Origin: Bacillota bacterium | Lineage (GTDB): Bacteria > Bacillota > Clostridia > Tissierellales > Tissierellaceae | Assembly (NCBI GenBank): GCA_023388495.1 | Contig: JAEWGC010000044.1 | Location: forward strand, 68,139-132,138 | Reading direction: 5' to 3' | Length of the DNA: 64,000 nt | In this document: positions 31,466 through 41,192 of the stretch, piece after piece | Layout: each line of letters opens with the position of its first letter | Numbering within the stretch: position 1 is the stretch's first letter | Position numbers and translations under genes: made by a program | The notes under the pieces: model-generated | Told to the model about the DNA's origin: nothing | The model's database searches: none | What the model saw: only the letters and a program-made list of their open reading frames with translations

Positions 31466-33230
31466 TTTAAGAGGAAAAATAGCTATGATAAATGGCCCAG
31501 TAATACTTGGGGAGAATATGACTGGATTTAAGATGAGGGAAATGGTACTGGTAGGAGATAAAAAGCTAATAGGTGAAATCATATCTATAGATGGAGATAA
31601 TGGTACAGTTCAGGTATACGAAGAAACAGAAGGTCTAAAGAGAGGAGAAAAAATAGTATCCACTGGAAAACCCCTTTCTCTAAAACTAGGACCAGGTATG
31701 CTTGGTAATATGTTTGATGGTATTCAAAGGCCACTAAAGAAAATAAGAGATGATTTTGGTAGTTTTATCCCAGAAGGTATCGGTCTTATATCTATAGATG
31801 AAGACAAGATATGGGATGTGAACTTAAATGTAAAACTAGGCGATTATCTAAAAGAAGGAGAAATCTTCGGTACTGTACAGGAAACCTCCTTGATTACACA
31901 TAAGCTTTTAGTTCCCGTAGGACTAGAAGGTAAAGTAATCAAGGTAGTAAAGAACGGAAAATATAATATTGAAGAAGAATTGGTTCAAATAGAGGATAAT
32001 GAAGGAAATAAACATTCTCTTAAAATGTACCAAGAATGGCCAGTTAGAATTGCAAGACCTACCAAAGAGAGATTACCTATAGATAAACTTTTAGTTACAG
32101 GTCAGAGAGTATTAGATATGTTTTTTCCAATAGCAAAGGGTGGAACAGCAGCAATACCTGGTGGTTTTGGTACTGGAAAGACCATGACTCAGCACCAATT
32201 AGCTAAATGGTCAGATGCAGATATTATAGTCTATATTGGCTGTGGTGAAAGAGGAAACGAAATGACAGAAGTACTAGAGGATTTCCCAGAACTTATAGAC
32301 CCTAAGACAGGTAAACCTATAATGGAAAGAACAGTTCTTATAGCTAATACATCTAATATGCCAGTAGCAGCTCGTGAAGCTAGTATATATACAGGAATCA
32401 CAATGGCAGAGTATTTTAGAGATATGGGTTACCATGTGGCAATAATGGCAGACTCCACTTCTCGTTGGGCAGAGGCTTTACGTGAAATCTCAGGAAGACT
32501 AGAGGAAATGCCAGCAGAAGAAGGGTATCCAGCATATTTGCCTTCTAGACTTGCTCAGTTCTATGAGAGAGCTGGATATGTAAAATCCCTTTCTGGAAAT
32601 GAAGGATCTGTAACTATAATAGGAGCAGTTTCTCCAGCAGGAGGAGATTTCTCTGAGCCAGTTACAGAAAATACTAAGAGATTTGTTAACGTATTCCTAG
32701 GATTAGATAGAGAATTGGCATATTCAAGACATTATCCTGCGATAAATTGGCTAAACAGCTACAGCGGATATATGGAAATGCTAAGAACTTATTATGAAAT
32801 GGAATTAAATGAAGAGGTAGAAGGCCTTCGTGGAAAGATGTTAAAGCTTTTATTTGAGGAAAGTAGACTTCTTGAAATAGTGCTTTTAGTTGGAGAAGAT
32901 GTTTTACCAGATGATCAAAGATTAATCCTAGAAATTGCCAGGGTAATTAAAATAGGATTTTTACAACAAAATGCTTTCCATAAGGAAGACACCTATGTAC
33001 CACTTAAGAAACAATTAGAAATGTTAAAGACTATAGATTTATTATATGAAAGAGGACTACAGGCTATAAAGAAGGATATCCCTATCTCTAAAGTTAGAAA
33101 TGGAGAGCTTTATGGTGAAATTATAAAGATGAAATACTCTATACCCAACGAAGATATAGAGAAAATTCAAGAACTTAACAATATGATAAATGATTTTTAT
33201 AATAAATTAGAATTAGACTATTCTAAATAG
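31458..33230 (+). CDS. ntpA: V-type ATPase catalytic subunit A
   Basis: The 590 residues contain P-loop GGFGTGKT (235-242), Walker B region VAIMADSTSRWAEALRE, the GERGNEM motif and the A-type non-homologous insert between the N-terminal barrel and the nucleotide domain. It is the ATP-hydrolysing subunit, of normal length. Confidence 0.97.
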   Translation: MVNLRGKIAMINGPVILGENMTGFKMREMVLVGDKKLIGEIISIDGDNGTVQVYEETEGLKRGEKIVSTGKPLSLKLGPGMLGNMFDGIQRPLKKIRDDFGSFIPEGIGLISIDEDKIWDVNLNVKLGDYLKEGEIFGTVQETSLITHKLLVPVGLEGKVIKVVKNGKYNIEEELVQIEDNEGNKHSLKMYQEWPVRIARPTKERLPIDKLLVTGQRVLDMFFPIAKGGTAAIPGGFGTGKTMTQHQLAKWSDADIIVYIGCGERGNEMTEVLEDFPELIDPKTGKPIMERTVLIANTSNMPVAAREASIYTGITMAEYFRDMGYHVAIMADSTSRWAEALREISGRLEEMPAEEGYPAYLPSRLAQFYERAGYVKSLSGNEGSVTIIGAVSPAGGDFSEPVTENTKRFVNVFLGLDRELAYSRHYPAINWLNSYSGYMEMLRTYYEMELNEEVEGLRGKMLKLLFEESRLLEIVLLVGEDVLPDDQRLILEIARVIKIGFLQQNAFHKEDTYVPLKKQLEMLKTIDLLYERGLQAIKKDIPISKVRNGELYGEIIKMKYSIPNEDIEKIQELNNMINDFYNKLELDYSK

Positions 33231-33241
33231 TAGGTGATGAA

Positions 33242-34618
33242 GTGAAAAAGGAATATTTAGTATTAGATAAAGTTGAAGGAGCATTGATTGAGCTATCAAA
33301 GGTTCATGCAGTTGGATATGGAGAAATAGTACAGGTAGAAAACAACCTAGGTGAAAAGAAATTAGGCAGAGTTATTAAAATAGATGGAGATAAGGTAGTG
33401 GTACAGGTATTTGGCTCTACCTTAGGACATTCAGTAGAAAATACTAAGGTAAGCTTTGAAGGAAGACCATTTGAAATACCATTATCCAAGGATATACTAG
33501 GAAGAACCTTTAATGGTGTAGGTATGCCAATAGATAACGGTGGAGATATATATTCTGATAAGTTCTATAATGTAAATGGTAGACCTATAAATCCAGTGTC
33601 TAGGGAATATCCAAGGGATTATATCCAAACAGGAATATCCTCAATAGACGGACTTATAACCTTAATCAGAGGACAAAAGCTACCTATATTCTCAGGCTCA
33701 GGTCTACCTCATAACGAATTAGCTGCTCAAATAGTTAGACAGGCAAAGATTAAGGTAAAGGGAGAAGAAAGAGATAATTTCTCCATAGTCTTCGCAGCCA
33801 TAGGTGTAAAACATGATGAGGCATTCTTCTTCAAAGAAGCCTTTAAAAAAGCAGGAGTTCAAAATAAGGTAGTTATGTATATTAACTATGCAGATGACCC
33901 TATAATGGAAAGGATAATAGCACCAAGAGCTGCTCTTACAGCAGCAGAATATCTAGCCTTTGAAGAGAATCAACACGTATTAGTTATAATGACAGATATA
34001 ACCAGTTATGGTGAGGCTCTTAGAGAGGTTTCTTCCTTAAGGGAAGAGGTACCTAGTAGAAGGGGTTATCCAGGATATCTTTACTCTGACTTAGCTGCCT
34101 TATATGAAAGAGCGGGGATGCTAAAGGATAGAGAAGGATCTGTAACACTTATACCTATTCTAACAATGCCAAATGATGATATAACTCACCCTATACCAGA
34201 CTTAACTGGATATATAACAGAAGGGCAGATTGTATTATCAAGGGAGCTACACCAAAAGAATATCTATCCTCCTATAAATGTACTTCCTTCACTATCAAGA
34301 CTTATGAAGGATGGTATAGGTGAGGGATATACAAGGGAAGATCATCCAGATGTATCTAACCAATTATTCTCCGCATATTCTAAGGTTCAAGAAGTTAGGG
34401 CATTGGCACAAATAGTTGGAGAAGATGATTTATCTCATAAGGACAAGAGATATATGAAATTCGGAGAAGCTTTTGAGGAAAATTTTGTTACTCAAAAGTA
34501 TAGTGAAAATAGAGATATAGAAAACACATTGGACTTATCTTGGAAAACACTTTCTCTATTATCTCATGAAGAATTAGATAGATTGAAACCAGCCTTAATA
34601 GAAAAGTATATGAAATAA
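33242..34618 (+). CDS. ntpB: V-type ATPase regulatory subunit B
   Basis: This 458-residue nucleotide-binding-fold subunit lacks a P-loop (FSGSGLPHNELAAQI), as expected for B. It has TDITSYGEALREVS and PSRRGYPGYLYSDLA. The start is GTG 33242 after TAGGTGATG. It alternates with subunit A in the catalytic head. Confidence 0.96.
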   Translation: MKKEYLVLDKVEGALIELSKVHAVGYGEIVQVENNLGEKKLGRVIKIDGDKVVVQVFGSTLGHSVENTKVSFEGRPFEIPLSKDILGRTFNGVGMPIDNGGDIYSDKFYNVNGRPINPVSREYPRDYIQTGISSIDGLITLIRGQKLPIFSGSGLPHNELAAQIVRQAKIKVKGEERDNFSIVFAAIGVKHDEAFFFKEAFKKAGVQNKVVMYINYADDPIMERIIAPRAALTAAEYLAFEENQHVLVIMTDITSYGEALREVSSLREEVPSRRGYPGYLYSDLAALYERAGMLKDREGSVTLIPILTMPNDDITHPIPDLTGYITEGQIVLSRELHQKNIYPPINVLPSLSRLMKDGIGEGYTREDHPDVSNQLFSAYSKVQEVRALAQIVGEDDLSHKDKRYMKFGEAFEENFVTQKYSENRDIENTLDLSWKTLSLLSHEELDRLKPALIEKYMK

Positions 34619-34627
34619 GGTGATTAG

Positions 34628-35242
34628 ATGGCAGTATATAAATTGACCCCTACAAAGGCAAATTTAATAAAATCTAAGAACTCCCTTCAGTTTGCGAAAA
34701 AGGGCTATGAGTTGCTAGATAGAAAGAGAACGGTTCTTATAAGAGAAATGATGTCTCTAATAGATAGAGCCAGTGAATTACAGGAAAGAATAGATATTGA
34801 ATTTAAACAAGCCTATGAGGCTCTAAAGTTAGCCAACATAACCATGGGTGCTGAATATGTAGAGGAATTAGCAGGTTCCATTGAGAAAGAGGGAGACTTT
34901 AATATATTATTTAAATCTGTAATGGGTGTGGAAGTTCCCATGATAAAAAGGGAAGACACTACTAAAATTACTACAGAATATGGATTTTTTAGAACAAATC
35001 CAGCCTTCGATAAGGCAGTATTAAAGTTCTCTGATATAAGAAAGCTAACCTACGAATTAGCAGAAATAGAAAACTCAGTATATAAGCTAGCAATGGAAAT
35101 AAAAAAGACTCAAAAAAGAGCAAACGCTCTAGATAAAATCCAAATCCCTAAATATACTACAACTATTAAGTATATTGAAGAAGTATTGGAAGAAAAAGAA
35201 AGAGAAGACTTCTTTAGACTTAAGAGGGTTAAGGGAAAATAG
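34628..35242 (+). CDS. ntpD: V-type ATPase subunit D (central stalk)
   Basis: This 204-residue, two-helix antiparallel coiled-coil shaft has N-terminal PTKANLIKSKNSLQFAKKG and C-terminal KRANALDKIQIPKYTTTIKYI, both highly characteristic. It is the last gene of the operon and a terminator follows. Confidence 0.95.
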   Translation: MAVYKLTPTKANLIKSKNSLQFAKKGYELLDRKRTVLIREMMSLIDRASELQERIDIEFKQAYEALKLANITMGAEYVEELAGSIEKEGDFNILFKSVMGVEVPMIKREDTTKITTEYGFFRTNPAFDKAVLKFSDIRKLTYELAEIENSVYKLAMEIKKTQKRANALDKIQIPKYTTTIKYIEEVLEEKEREDFFRLKRVKGK

Positions 35243-35254
35243 GATAATATAAAG

Positions 35255-35290
35255 ATACCAGGAGGATGGAGATTCTTCTGGTATTTTACT
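35255..35290 (+). terminator. terminator of the V-ATPase operon
   Basis: ATACCAG / CTGGTAT arms (35255-35261, 35278-35284) with partial inner pairing are followed by TTTTACTT. Confidence 0.8.
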
Positions 35291-35527
35291 TGTAATATTA
35301 TATATTATATTAAGCTGGAGAAAATGTATTTTTAATATATTTTAAAAAATATTGATAACAATATGTATTATACATTTGAAATGGATTGATGGAGAGATTG
35401 CAATTAAGTTTCAAGGCAATAATTGATGTTATAAATAAATTGGATAATCCTTATTGTATAATCTATTATATTAATATATAATTATACTTAATCTATTATT
35501 GAAATGGAATGAAGGAGGTCTTAGAAA
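35291..35527. other. AT-rich intergenic region
   Basis: I see no gene, repeat or RNA motif here apart from AT-rich sequence that could hold the promoter of the next small gene. Confidence 0.5.
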
Positions 35528-35782
35528 ATGACTAACGAGGAATTTCAAAAAATAGTATTAGAGAAATTAGGAAATCTTGAAGACAAAGTAGGAAACCTAG
35601 AAAAAGGTCAAGAAGAAATTAAAAAAGACATAAAGGCAATAATTGAGCAGACTGCTGATTTAACTGAATTTAGACAAGAAATCAATGAAAAGGTTGATAA
35701 ATTAGCAGGAGAATTAAGCACCATGGAGATAATTACCTCAAAGAATTGGAATGATATAGCCAAACTTAAAGCAGCTAGATAA
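35528..35782 (+). CDS. Small coiled-coil protein of unknown function
   Basis: This 84-residue protein is almost wholly predicted coiled coil. It has a repeated L-x-x-L-E/x-K pattern (LGNLEDKVGNLEKG, then EINEKVDKLAGEL) and a C-terminal SKNWNDIAKLKAAR. Similar short coiled-coil proteins are common in Clostridia without known function. GGAGG precedes the ATG and a strong terminator follows, so it is a single-gene unit. Confidence 0.75.
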   Translation: MTNEEFQKIVLEKLGNLEDKVGNLEKGQEEIKKDIKAIIEQTADLTEFRQEINEKVDKLAGELSTMEIITSKNWNDIAKLKAAR

Positions 35783-35785
35783 CAC

Positions 35786-35812
35786 AAGAACTCACTTGAG
35801 TTCTTTTTTTAA
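35786..35812 (+). terminator. rho-independent terminator
   Basis: AAGAACTCA / TGAGTTCTT (9 bp) is followed by a run of Ts. Confidence 0.93.
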
Positions 35813-35881
35813 TTCTTGTTTTGTTCCTATCATATAATGTATAATTTAAGTATATATAATTTTCAGAAAAAGGGGGACATT

Positions 35882-36817
35882 ATGAAAAAGTTCATTGATT
35901 TCAAAGAGAGAATAGTAGAGAATGTATCAAAGGTAATAATCGGCAAAGAAAAAGAGATAGAGCTGATTATAGTATCATTTCTTTCAGGGGGACATGTTCT
36001 ATTAGAGGATATACCAGGCATGGGAAAGACTATGATGATAAAGGCATTTTCAAAGACATTGAACCTACCGTTTAAGAGAATTCAATTCACACCAGATTTA
36101 CTACCGTCTGATATTACAGGAATTAATTTTTACAATCAAAAAACTGGAGATTTTCAGTTTAGAGAAGGGCCATTATTTTCCAACATAGTACTTACAGATG
36201 AAATAAATAGAGCAACGCCTAGAACTCAATCATCTCTTTTAGAGGCCATGGAAGAGAAGCAAATTACAGCTGATGGAGTCACTAGAAAATTAAATATGCC
36301 TTTTATGGTATTAGCTACTCAAAACCCTGTAGAGTCATATGGCACATTTCCACTTCCTGAGGCACAACTAGATAGATTTTTTATGCGTATTAAATTAGGT
36401 TATCCTACAAAAGAAGAAGAAAAGATTATAATCAAGAAGAATATCGGTAATCCCTTGGAACACATAGAATCAATAATCCAACCTGATGAATTAAATGACA
36501 TATTATCGGATGTATCCAAGGTATCCATAGAAGATGAAGTCATGGATTACCTAGTCAATATAGTTAATGAAACTAGAAACAAAGATGAAATCCAGCTAGG
36601 AGTAAGCCCTAGAGGTTCCATAGCCTTATTTAAGGCATCCCAAGCCTATGCTGCTATTAATGGAAGGGATTATATAATTCCTGAAGATATAAAGCTCATG
36701 GCTCCATATGTACTAAACCATAGAATAATTGCTCATAAAGCTAATAGTATAGAAGATTCCATAGAATTAATTAAGGGAATAGTAGATACTGTTAAGGTTC
36801 CCTTAGAGAATATATAG
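35882..36817 (+). CDS. MoxR-type AAA+ ATPase
   Basis: This 311-residue AAA+ ATPase of the MoxR/RavA group has Walker A DIPGMGKT (43-50), Walker B VLTDEINRATP and QNPVESYGTFPLPEAQLDRF. MoxR proteins act as chaperones for metal or cofactor insertion or complex assembly. I chose ATG 35882 after AAGGGGGAC. It forms an operon with DUF58 and DUF4129 genes. Confidence 0.93.
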   Translation: MKKFIDFKERIVENVSKVIIGKEKEIELIIVSFLSGGHVLLEDIPGMGKTMMIKAFSKTLNLPFKRIQFTPDLLPSDITGINFYNQKTGDFQFREGPLFSNIVLTDEINRATPRTQSSLLEAMEEKQITADGVTRKLNMPFMVLATQNPVESYGTFPLPEAQLDRFFMRIKLGYPTKEEEKIIIKKNIGNPLEHIESIIQPDELNDILSDVSKVSIEDEVMDYLVNIVNETRNKDEIQLGVSPRGSIALFKASQAYAAINGRDYIIPEDIKLMAPYVLNHRIIAHKANSIEDSIELIKGIVDTVKVPLENI

Positions 36818-36819
36818 CT

Positions 36820-37896
36820 ATGGTTTGGTTCTTATTAGCATTAATTTTTTTTACTTATTTAATTAACAAAATCACATTAAACTATGGTTTTAGTAATTTA
36901 GATTATAGGATGGAGATAGATAAGAAAACGGCTGAAATAGGTGAAGATATAGAAATTATGTCAATAGTTGAGAATAGGAAGATCCTTACAGTATCCTTTT
37001 TAAGACTTAGGGAAGAATTTCCAAAGGGCTTTAACAAAAAAGAGAATATTTATAGTCTCTTTATTATGCCCTATCAAAGAGTTAGAAGAACCTATAAGGT
37101 ATTTGCAGAAAAAAGAGGTCTTTATTCAATAAAAAATGTAAGCTTAGAATTAGGTGACTTTATTGGATTTGAAACAAGAAAAAGTCGTGTAGAAGTAGAT
37201 AAGGAATTAATAGTATTTCCTAAAAAGGCTGAACTGGAGGAGAGTATAGTTCCTTTTGGCTCTTTAAGTGGGGATGTATCTGTTAGAAGATGGATAATAG
37301 ATGATCCTCTTATGACCATTGGTATAAGAGAATATACTGGCAATGAGCCAGAGAGGTTTATTCATTGGCCCTCATCAATTAAATACAATCAGCTTATGGT
37401 GAAAAATTTTGATTTTACTACAGACAATAGTGTTATGGTAGTTTTAAATGTTGAAACCATGAAACCATCATGGAAGCCTATAGAAGAAGAGTTAATAGAA
37501 AGAGTAATTTCTCTAACAAGAGGAGTTATGGAGGAGTTTGAGGAGCTAAAAATACCTTATGGTCTTGCTTGCAATGCTTATAATAATAAAGCTGATTATA
37601 TAAAAGGCCATTATAACCATCCAGGGTTAGGCCAGAGTCATCTTAATAGTCTTCTTACAACACTTGGAAGAATAAGCTATAGAATACCATTCTTCTTTGA
37701 AAATATATTGATGGACTTAGGAAAGAGAAAGGGAAACTATACTACAATAGTAATAATCACCCCAAGGATATTAGAATCTTATATAGAGCATATAAACTCC
37801 CTAAGTAAGATAGTAAATAGAACTATAGTTATATCCCTAGAAGAGGAGTATCTAGGAGATTTAAACAATAATATAATTAAGTATAGGGGGAGGTAA
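36820..37896 (+). CDS. DUF58-domain protein
   Basis: This 358-residue protein has an N-terminal membrane helix and a DUF58/vWA-like C-terminal domain, with the conserved IGIREYTGNEPERFIHWPSS (D/G-x-R-x-Y-x-x-G-D-x-x-R-x-I-x-W type). It is a standard partner of MoxR. It starts two bases after the moxR-like stop with a weak ribosome binding site, implying translational coupling. Confidence 0.9.
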   Translation: MVWFLLALIFFTYLINKITLNYGFSNLDYRMEIDKKTAEIGEDIEIMSIVENRKILTVSFLRLREEFPKGFNKKENIYSLFIMPYQRVRRTYKVFAEKRGLYSIKNVSLELGDFIGFETRKSRVEVDKELIVFPKKAELEESIVPFGSLSGDVSVRRWIIDDPLMTIGIREYTGNEPERFIHWPSSIKYNQLMVKNFDFTTDNSVMVVLNVETMKPSWKPIEEELIERVISLTRGVMEEFEELKIPYGLACNAYNNKADYIKGHYNHPGLGQSHLNSLLTTLGRISYRIPFFFENILMDLGKRKGNYTTIVIITPRILESYIEHINSLSKIVNRTIVISLEEEYLGDLNNNIIKYRGR

Positions 37897-37897
37897 T

Positions 37898-39073
37898 ATG
37901 GTAGATTTAATTTTACTTGAGTTAATATCCATAGTTTCCTTTTTATATTCTTTAATGTTGATGTTTACCTCTTTTACTTCTATTGATAAGATGGTTCTAA
38001 TATTTACTTGGACCATTATGGTATCTATGATATTTTCCATAGGTCGTAGAAAGTGGAAGCTATTTGATTTAATAGCCTTACTACTGTTTCTTCCTCTAAT
38101 ATTTTATAAGAGTAAATCAGCCATATTTCTTATTTCTTTAACGGCTGTCTTTACTTATATATATGTGATTAAATCATTGATGAAAGGAAATTATGGTGAA
38201 TATGTATATAAGTTAAAGATAAGCTATTTAATATATGTACCCTTATTTTTTATAAGTATGTGGTTAGGAGAGGATTTAACTGGTTCTATAGACTATGCTC
38301 TACCTTTCATTGTAATCTATCTAATATCTTCTATAATGCTAACAAGACTTATCAGACATTTAGAGTCCAATATGGAGATAAGTAAAATAAGGAGGACAAA
38401 TACTAAATATGTATTAACCATATTTGCAGGATTTTTAATAATTGTTTTTAAGGAATTAAGACAATCAATTATAGATGTCTTGGATAGGTTAATTACAGCA
38501 ATATATTATCCTCTTTATAAGCTGTTAGAAAACTTTAAGATACCAGATAAGATGATGGCTCCACTAAATAATTTTTTCAATCCCAATAAAAAAATAGTGG
38601 TACCTGGAGATGATGTAGAAAGGGTTGAAATCGTAATAGAGGAAGTAACTCGAAATAACAATGGTCTAGCAAAGAAAATAATAGTGATTATATTATTTAT
38701 ATCAATACTATATATTGCCTACAATCTATTCATTAAAATTGGAAGTAAGAAAGATAAGGGCTTAGAATATATAGAAGAAAGAGAATATATAAAAGAACGA
38801 AAGAAAAGAAAGATATTTAGTAGGGAAAAGTTTCCAAGGGAGATAAAGGGTCAAATCAGATATTATTATAGAAGATTTTTAGATAAGGCAAAGAAAAATG
38901 ATATAGAAATCCTAAAATCTGATACTTCTCTAGATGTAAATGAGAAGGCAAGGGAAACTTTTGAAAAGGGAATGGAAAGAATAAGGGAAATCTATATAGA
39001 AACTCGATATGGGAATAAAGAAGTAGATGAGAATACAGTAAAAGAAATAGAAAATCTATATAGAAATTTATAA
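37898..39073 (+). CDS. Membrane protein with C-terminal DUF4129-like domain
   Basis: The 391 residues include five or six TM segments in the N-terminal half, one at about 255-275, then a cytoplasmic C-terminal domain (REIKGQIRYYYRRFL ... YRNL) resembling DUF4129. In many MoxR/DUF58 operons the third gene encodes a TgpA-type transglutaminase fused between such regions; the transglutaminase core is absent here. The function is unknown. Confidence 0.75.
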   Translation: MVDLILLELISIVSFLYSLMLMFTSFTSIDKMVLIFTWTIMVSMIFSIGRRKWKLFDLIALLLFLPLIFYKSKSAIFLISLTAVFTYIYVIKSLMKGNYGEYVYKLKISYLIYVPLFFISMWLGEDLTGSIDYALPFIVIYLISSIMLTRLIRHLESNMEISKIRRTNTKYVLTIFAGFLIIVFKELRQSIIDVLDRLITAIYYPLYKLLENFKIPDKMMAPLNNFFNPNKKIVVPGDDVERVEIVIEEVTRNNNGLAKKIIVIILFISILYIAYNLFIKIGSKKDKGLEYIEEREYIKERKKRKIFSREKFPREIKGQIRYYYRRFLDKAKKNDIEILKSDTSLDVNEKARETFEKGMERIREIYIETRYGNKEVDENTVKEIENLYRNL

Positions 39074-39077
39074 GACT

Positions 39078-39112
39078 AAAGGACATAGAGAGGTCATCCA
39101 TCTATGTCCTTT
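39078..39112. terminator. bidirectional terminator
   Basis: AAAGGACATAGA / TCTATGTCCTTT (12 bp) with a T-run lies between convergent genes. Confidence 0.9.
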
Positions 39113-39125
39113 TTATCATCTAATT

Positions 39126-40580
39126 TTACTGATGCTTTTTCAGTAATTCATCTTTAATATCCCATAGTTTTTGAGACAAGTCTACAAAATATCTATGGGG
39201 TCTTTCAAATCTTTTGACTTCATCCCACATTAAATCCAATTGTTGTTTGCAATATGATTTTATTTCATGGATATTTGGGTTTTCATAAATACAGTGACCA
39301 TTTTCAAATATTTGCACTAAGAGCTTCTTGGCATAGAAATTCTCTAAGGTTTTCCTCTTCCAAGTATATAGAGGGTGAAAGATCTCGTATGGTTTAGTAT
39401 CGTCTATTACTTCATCATGTAAGGTGATTACGTCAGCTATGGCCTTATTAGTAGAACGATCAAATAATCTATAAACTTGTTTAAAACCTGGAGTAGTTAT
39501 TTTACCTACATTTTCGCTAACCTTTATCTTAGGGATAAGTTTGCCATTTTCTTCAACTGTAGTTAGCTTATAGACACCACCAAATACAGGCTGGGATTTT
39601 GCAGTTATAAGCCTTTCACCAACACCAAAGCTATCAATTTTTGCGCCTTGAATGAGTAAATCTCTTATAACATACTCATCTAATGAACTAGAAGCTACAA
39701 TTTTACAATCAGGGAACCCTGCGTCATCCAGCATTTTACGGGCTTCCTTAGATAGATAAGCGATATCCCCGCTGTCAATTCTAATCCCCTTTGGTCTAAA
39801 GCCTAATGGTACAATTTCCTCATTAAAGACTGTTATTGCATTTGGAATACCTTCTTTTAAGGTGTTGTAGGTATCTACTAAAAGAGTACAGTTGTCTGGA
39901 TAAATCTTTGCATATGCCCTAAAGGCATCTAATTCACTAGGAAACATTTGGACCCAGCTATGGGCCATAGTGCCTAATGCAGGAATATCAAAATCCCTAT
40001 CTACTATGGTATTAGCAGTACCAATACATCCGCCGATATATGCAGCCCTAGCACCAAGTATTGCACCTTCGTATCCTTGAGCACGTCTGGAACCAAATTC
40101 CATTACAGTTCTACCATTTGCTGCTCTAACTATTCTATTTGCCTTTGTAGCGATTAGGCTTTGGTGATTGATAGTCAGAAGAACCATAGTTTCTATAAGT
40201 TGAGCCTGAACTACTGGGCCTCTAACAACTACAATAGGCTCCTGAGGAAATATGGGAGTTCCCTCTGGAATAGCCCATACATCACACTGGAACTTAAAGT
40301 TTTTTAAATAATTTAAAAAATCTTCTCCAAAAATCTTTTTAGATTCAAAATATGCAATATCTTCTTCATCGAATTTAAGATTCCTTAAATATTCTATTAG
40401 TTGCTCTACACCAGCCATAATTGCAAATCCACCGTCATCTGGAATGCTCCTAAAGAACATATCAAAATATGCAATCTGAGCTCCCATGCCATTTTCTAGA
40501 TATCCATTGGCCATGGTGAATTCGTAGAAATCCGCTAACATAGTAAGGTTTTTTCTTTCTTTCCAATCCAAACTTATCAT
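39126..40580 (-). CDS. pncB: Nicotinate phosphoribosyltransferase
   Basis: The 484 residues include LADFYEFTMANGY at the N-terminus, MEFGSRRAQG (the phosphorylated-His-loop region is further on as GTMAHSWVQMF) and RIDSGDIAYLS with IVASSSLDEY. It converts nicotinate and PRPP to NaMN in NAD salvage. AAAGGAG precedes the ATG. It is monocistronic, separated from the upstream ncRNA by that RNA's terminator. Confidence 0.95.
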   Translation of the reverse strand: MISLDWKERKNLTMLADFYEFTMANGYLENGMGAQIAYFDMFFRSIPDDGGFAIMAGVEQLIEYLRNLKFDEEDIAYFESKKIFGEDFLNYLKNFKFQCDVWAIPEGTPIFPQEPIVVVRGPVVQAQLIETMVLLTINHQSLIATKANRIVRAANGRTVMEFGSRRAQGYEGAILGARAAYIGGCIGTANTIVDRDFDIPALGTMAHSWVQMFPSELDAFRAYAKIYPDNCTLLVDTYNTLKEGIPNAITVFNEEIVPLGFRPKGIRIDSGDIAYLSKEARKMLDDAGFPDCKIVASSSLDEYVIRDLLIQGAKIDSFGVGERLITAKSQPVFGGVYKLTTVEENGKLIPKIKVSENVGKITTPGFKQVYRLFDRSTNKAIADVITLHDEVIDDTKPYEIFHPLYTWKRKTLENFYAKKLLVQIFENGHCIYENPNIHEIKSYCKQQLDLMWDEVKRFERPHRYFVDLSQKLWDIKDELLKKHQ

Positions 40581-40666
40581 TTGTAGTCTCCTTTTTGTAT
40601 ATCGTTACCCTAATTATAGACCTATAACAAAAAAAATTCAATAAATGAAATTAACAAAAAATAATA

Positions 40667-40702
40667 GATGGGTAATTTCTACTTTTTTAGAAACTACCCA
40701 TC
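40667..40702 (-). terminator. terminator of the minus-strand ncRNA
   Basis: GATGGGTA-x-TTTCTA arms with one mismatch form a 15-bp stem. On the minus strand it is followed by TATTATTTTTTG. Confidence 0.85.
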
Positions 40703-41038
40703 ATTTAAAATAAAACTTTTTGTAGCTACTCCAACCTAACGAATTTATTTCAATTTCTAAACTCAATCTACTGATACACTCCTTAACATTTACTATATTT
40801 CTTTCATTATCTACGTCCTACGAAGAACTTAACATCTTTACTTGCTCGAAGCTCAACTTTGCTTCCACGGCTCCAAACTCTTAAGGTTGGATAATATACA
40901 GAGTATTTTCTGTATTTACTATTAGTTTACTATTTAATTTTTTACTTTTACCATCACAACTCAATAATACTTAACTTCTACTACTTTTAACTAACAAACT
41001 ACTAAATAGTTAGGTTGGAGATAGCTAAAGTTTTATTT
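40667..41038 (-). ncRNA. Structured non-coding RNA candidate, about 370 nt
   Basis: There is no credible ORF in this 600-base gap, yet the minus strand has a consensus promoter, a terminator, and extensive pairing between the two ends. CTCCAACCTAAC near the 5' end pairs with GTTAGGTTGGAG near the 3' end (12 bp, plus-strand 41009-41020 and 40729-40740). Outside it AGCTA/TAGCT and AAAACTTT/AAAGTTTT also pair, about 25 bp in all. Internal hairpins include ATACAGA-N6-TCTGTAT and GTTCT-TCGT-AGGAC. It is not a T-box, tmRNA, SRP RNA or RNase P RNA by motif. It could be a known large class such as raiA RNA; I cannot check. Confidence 0.7.
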
Positions 41039-41044
41039 GTTTTA

Positions 41045-41073
41045 ATTATATACCACTTTCATACTTTAGTCAA
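41045..41073 (-). promoter_or_regulatory. sigma-A promoter of the ncRNA
   Basis: On the minus strand TTGACT (41068-41073), 17 bases, TATAAT (41045-41050). The predicted start is a few bases before the outer pairing arm. Confidence 0.9.
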
Positions 41074-41149
41074 GTGCTTTGATAAAATATTTTTGTGATA
41101 TATGTATTTATATTATACCCAGTTTTTTAAACTTAAACATAAAAGTAAA

Positions 41150-41186
41150 AAACTTCAACAAAATTTCATAAATTTTGTTGAAGTTT
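41150..41186 (-). terminator. terminator of feoABC
   Basis: A 16-bp perfect stem (AAACTTCAACAAAATT / AATTTTGTTGAAGTTT) is followed on the minus strand by TTTTACTTTT. Confidence 0.9.
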
Positions 41187-41192
41187 AATAGG

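Noticed and set aside
35816..35881. N-terminal extension of the MoxR protein
   Set aside because: It would start within the preceding terminator region. ATG 35882 with AAGGGGGAC fits family length.
40581..41192. T-box or riboswitch for pncB
   Set aside because: There is no T-box core (GGTGGTACCGCG-like) and no known NAD-riboswitch motif. The element has its own promoter and is closed by a terminator about 90 bases before pncB, so a stand-alone RNA is simpler.
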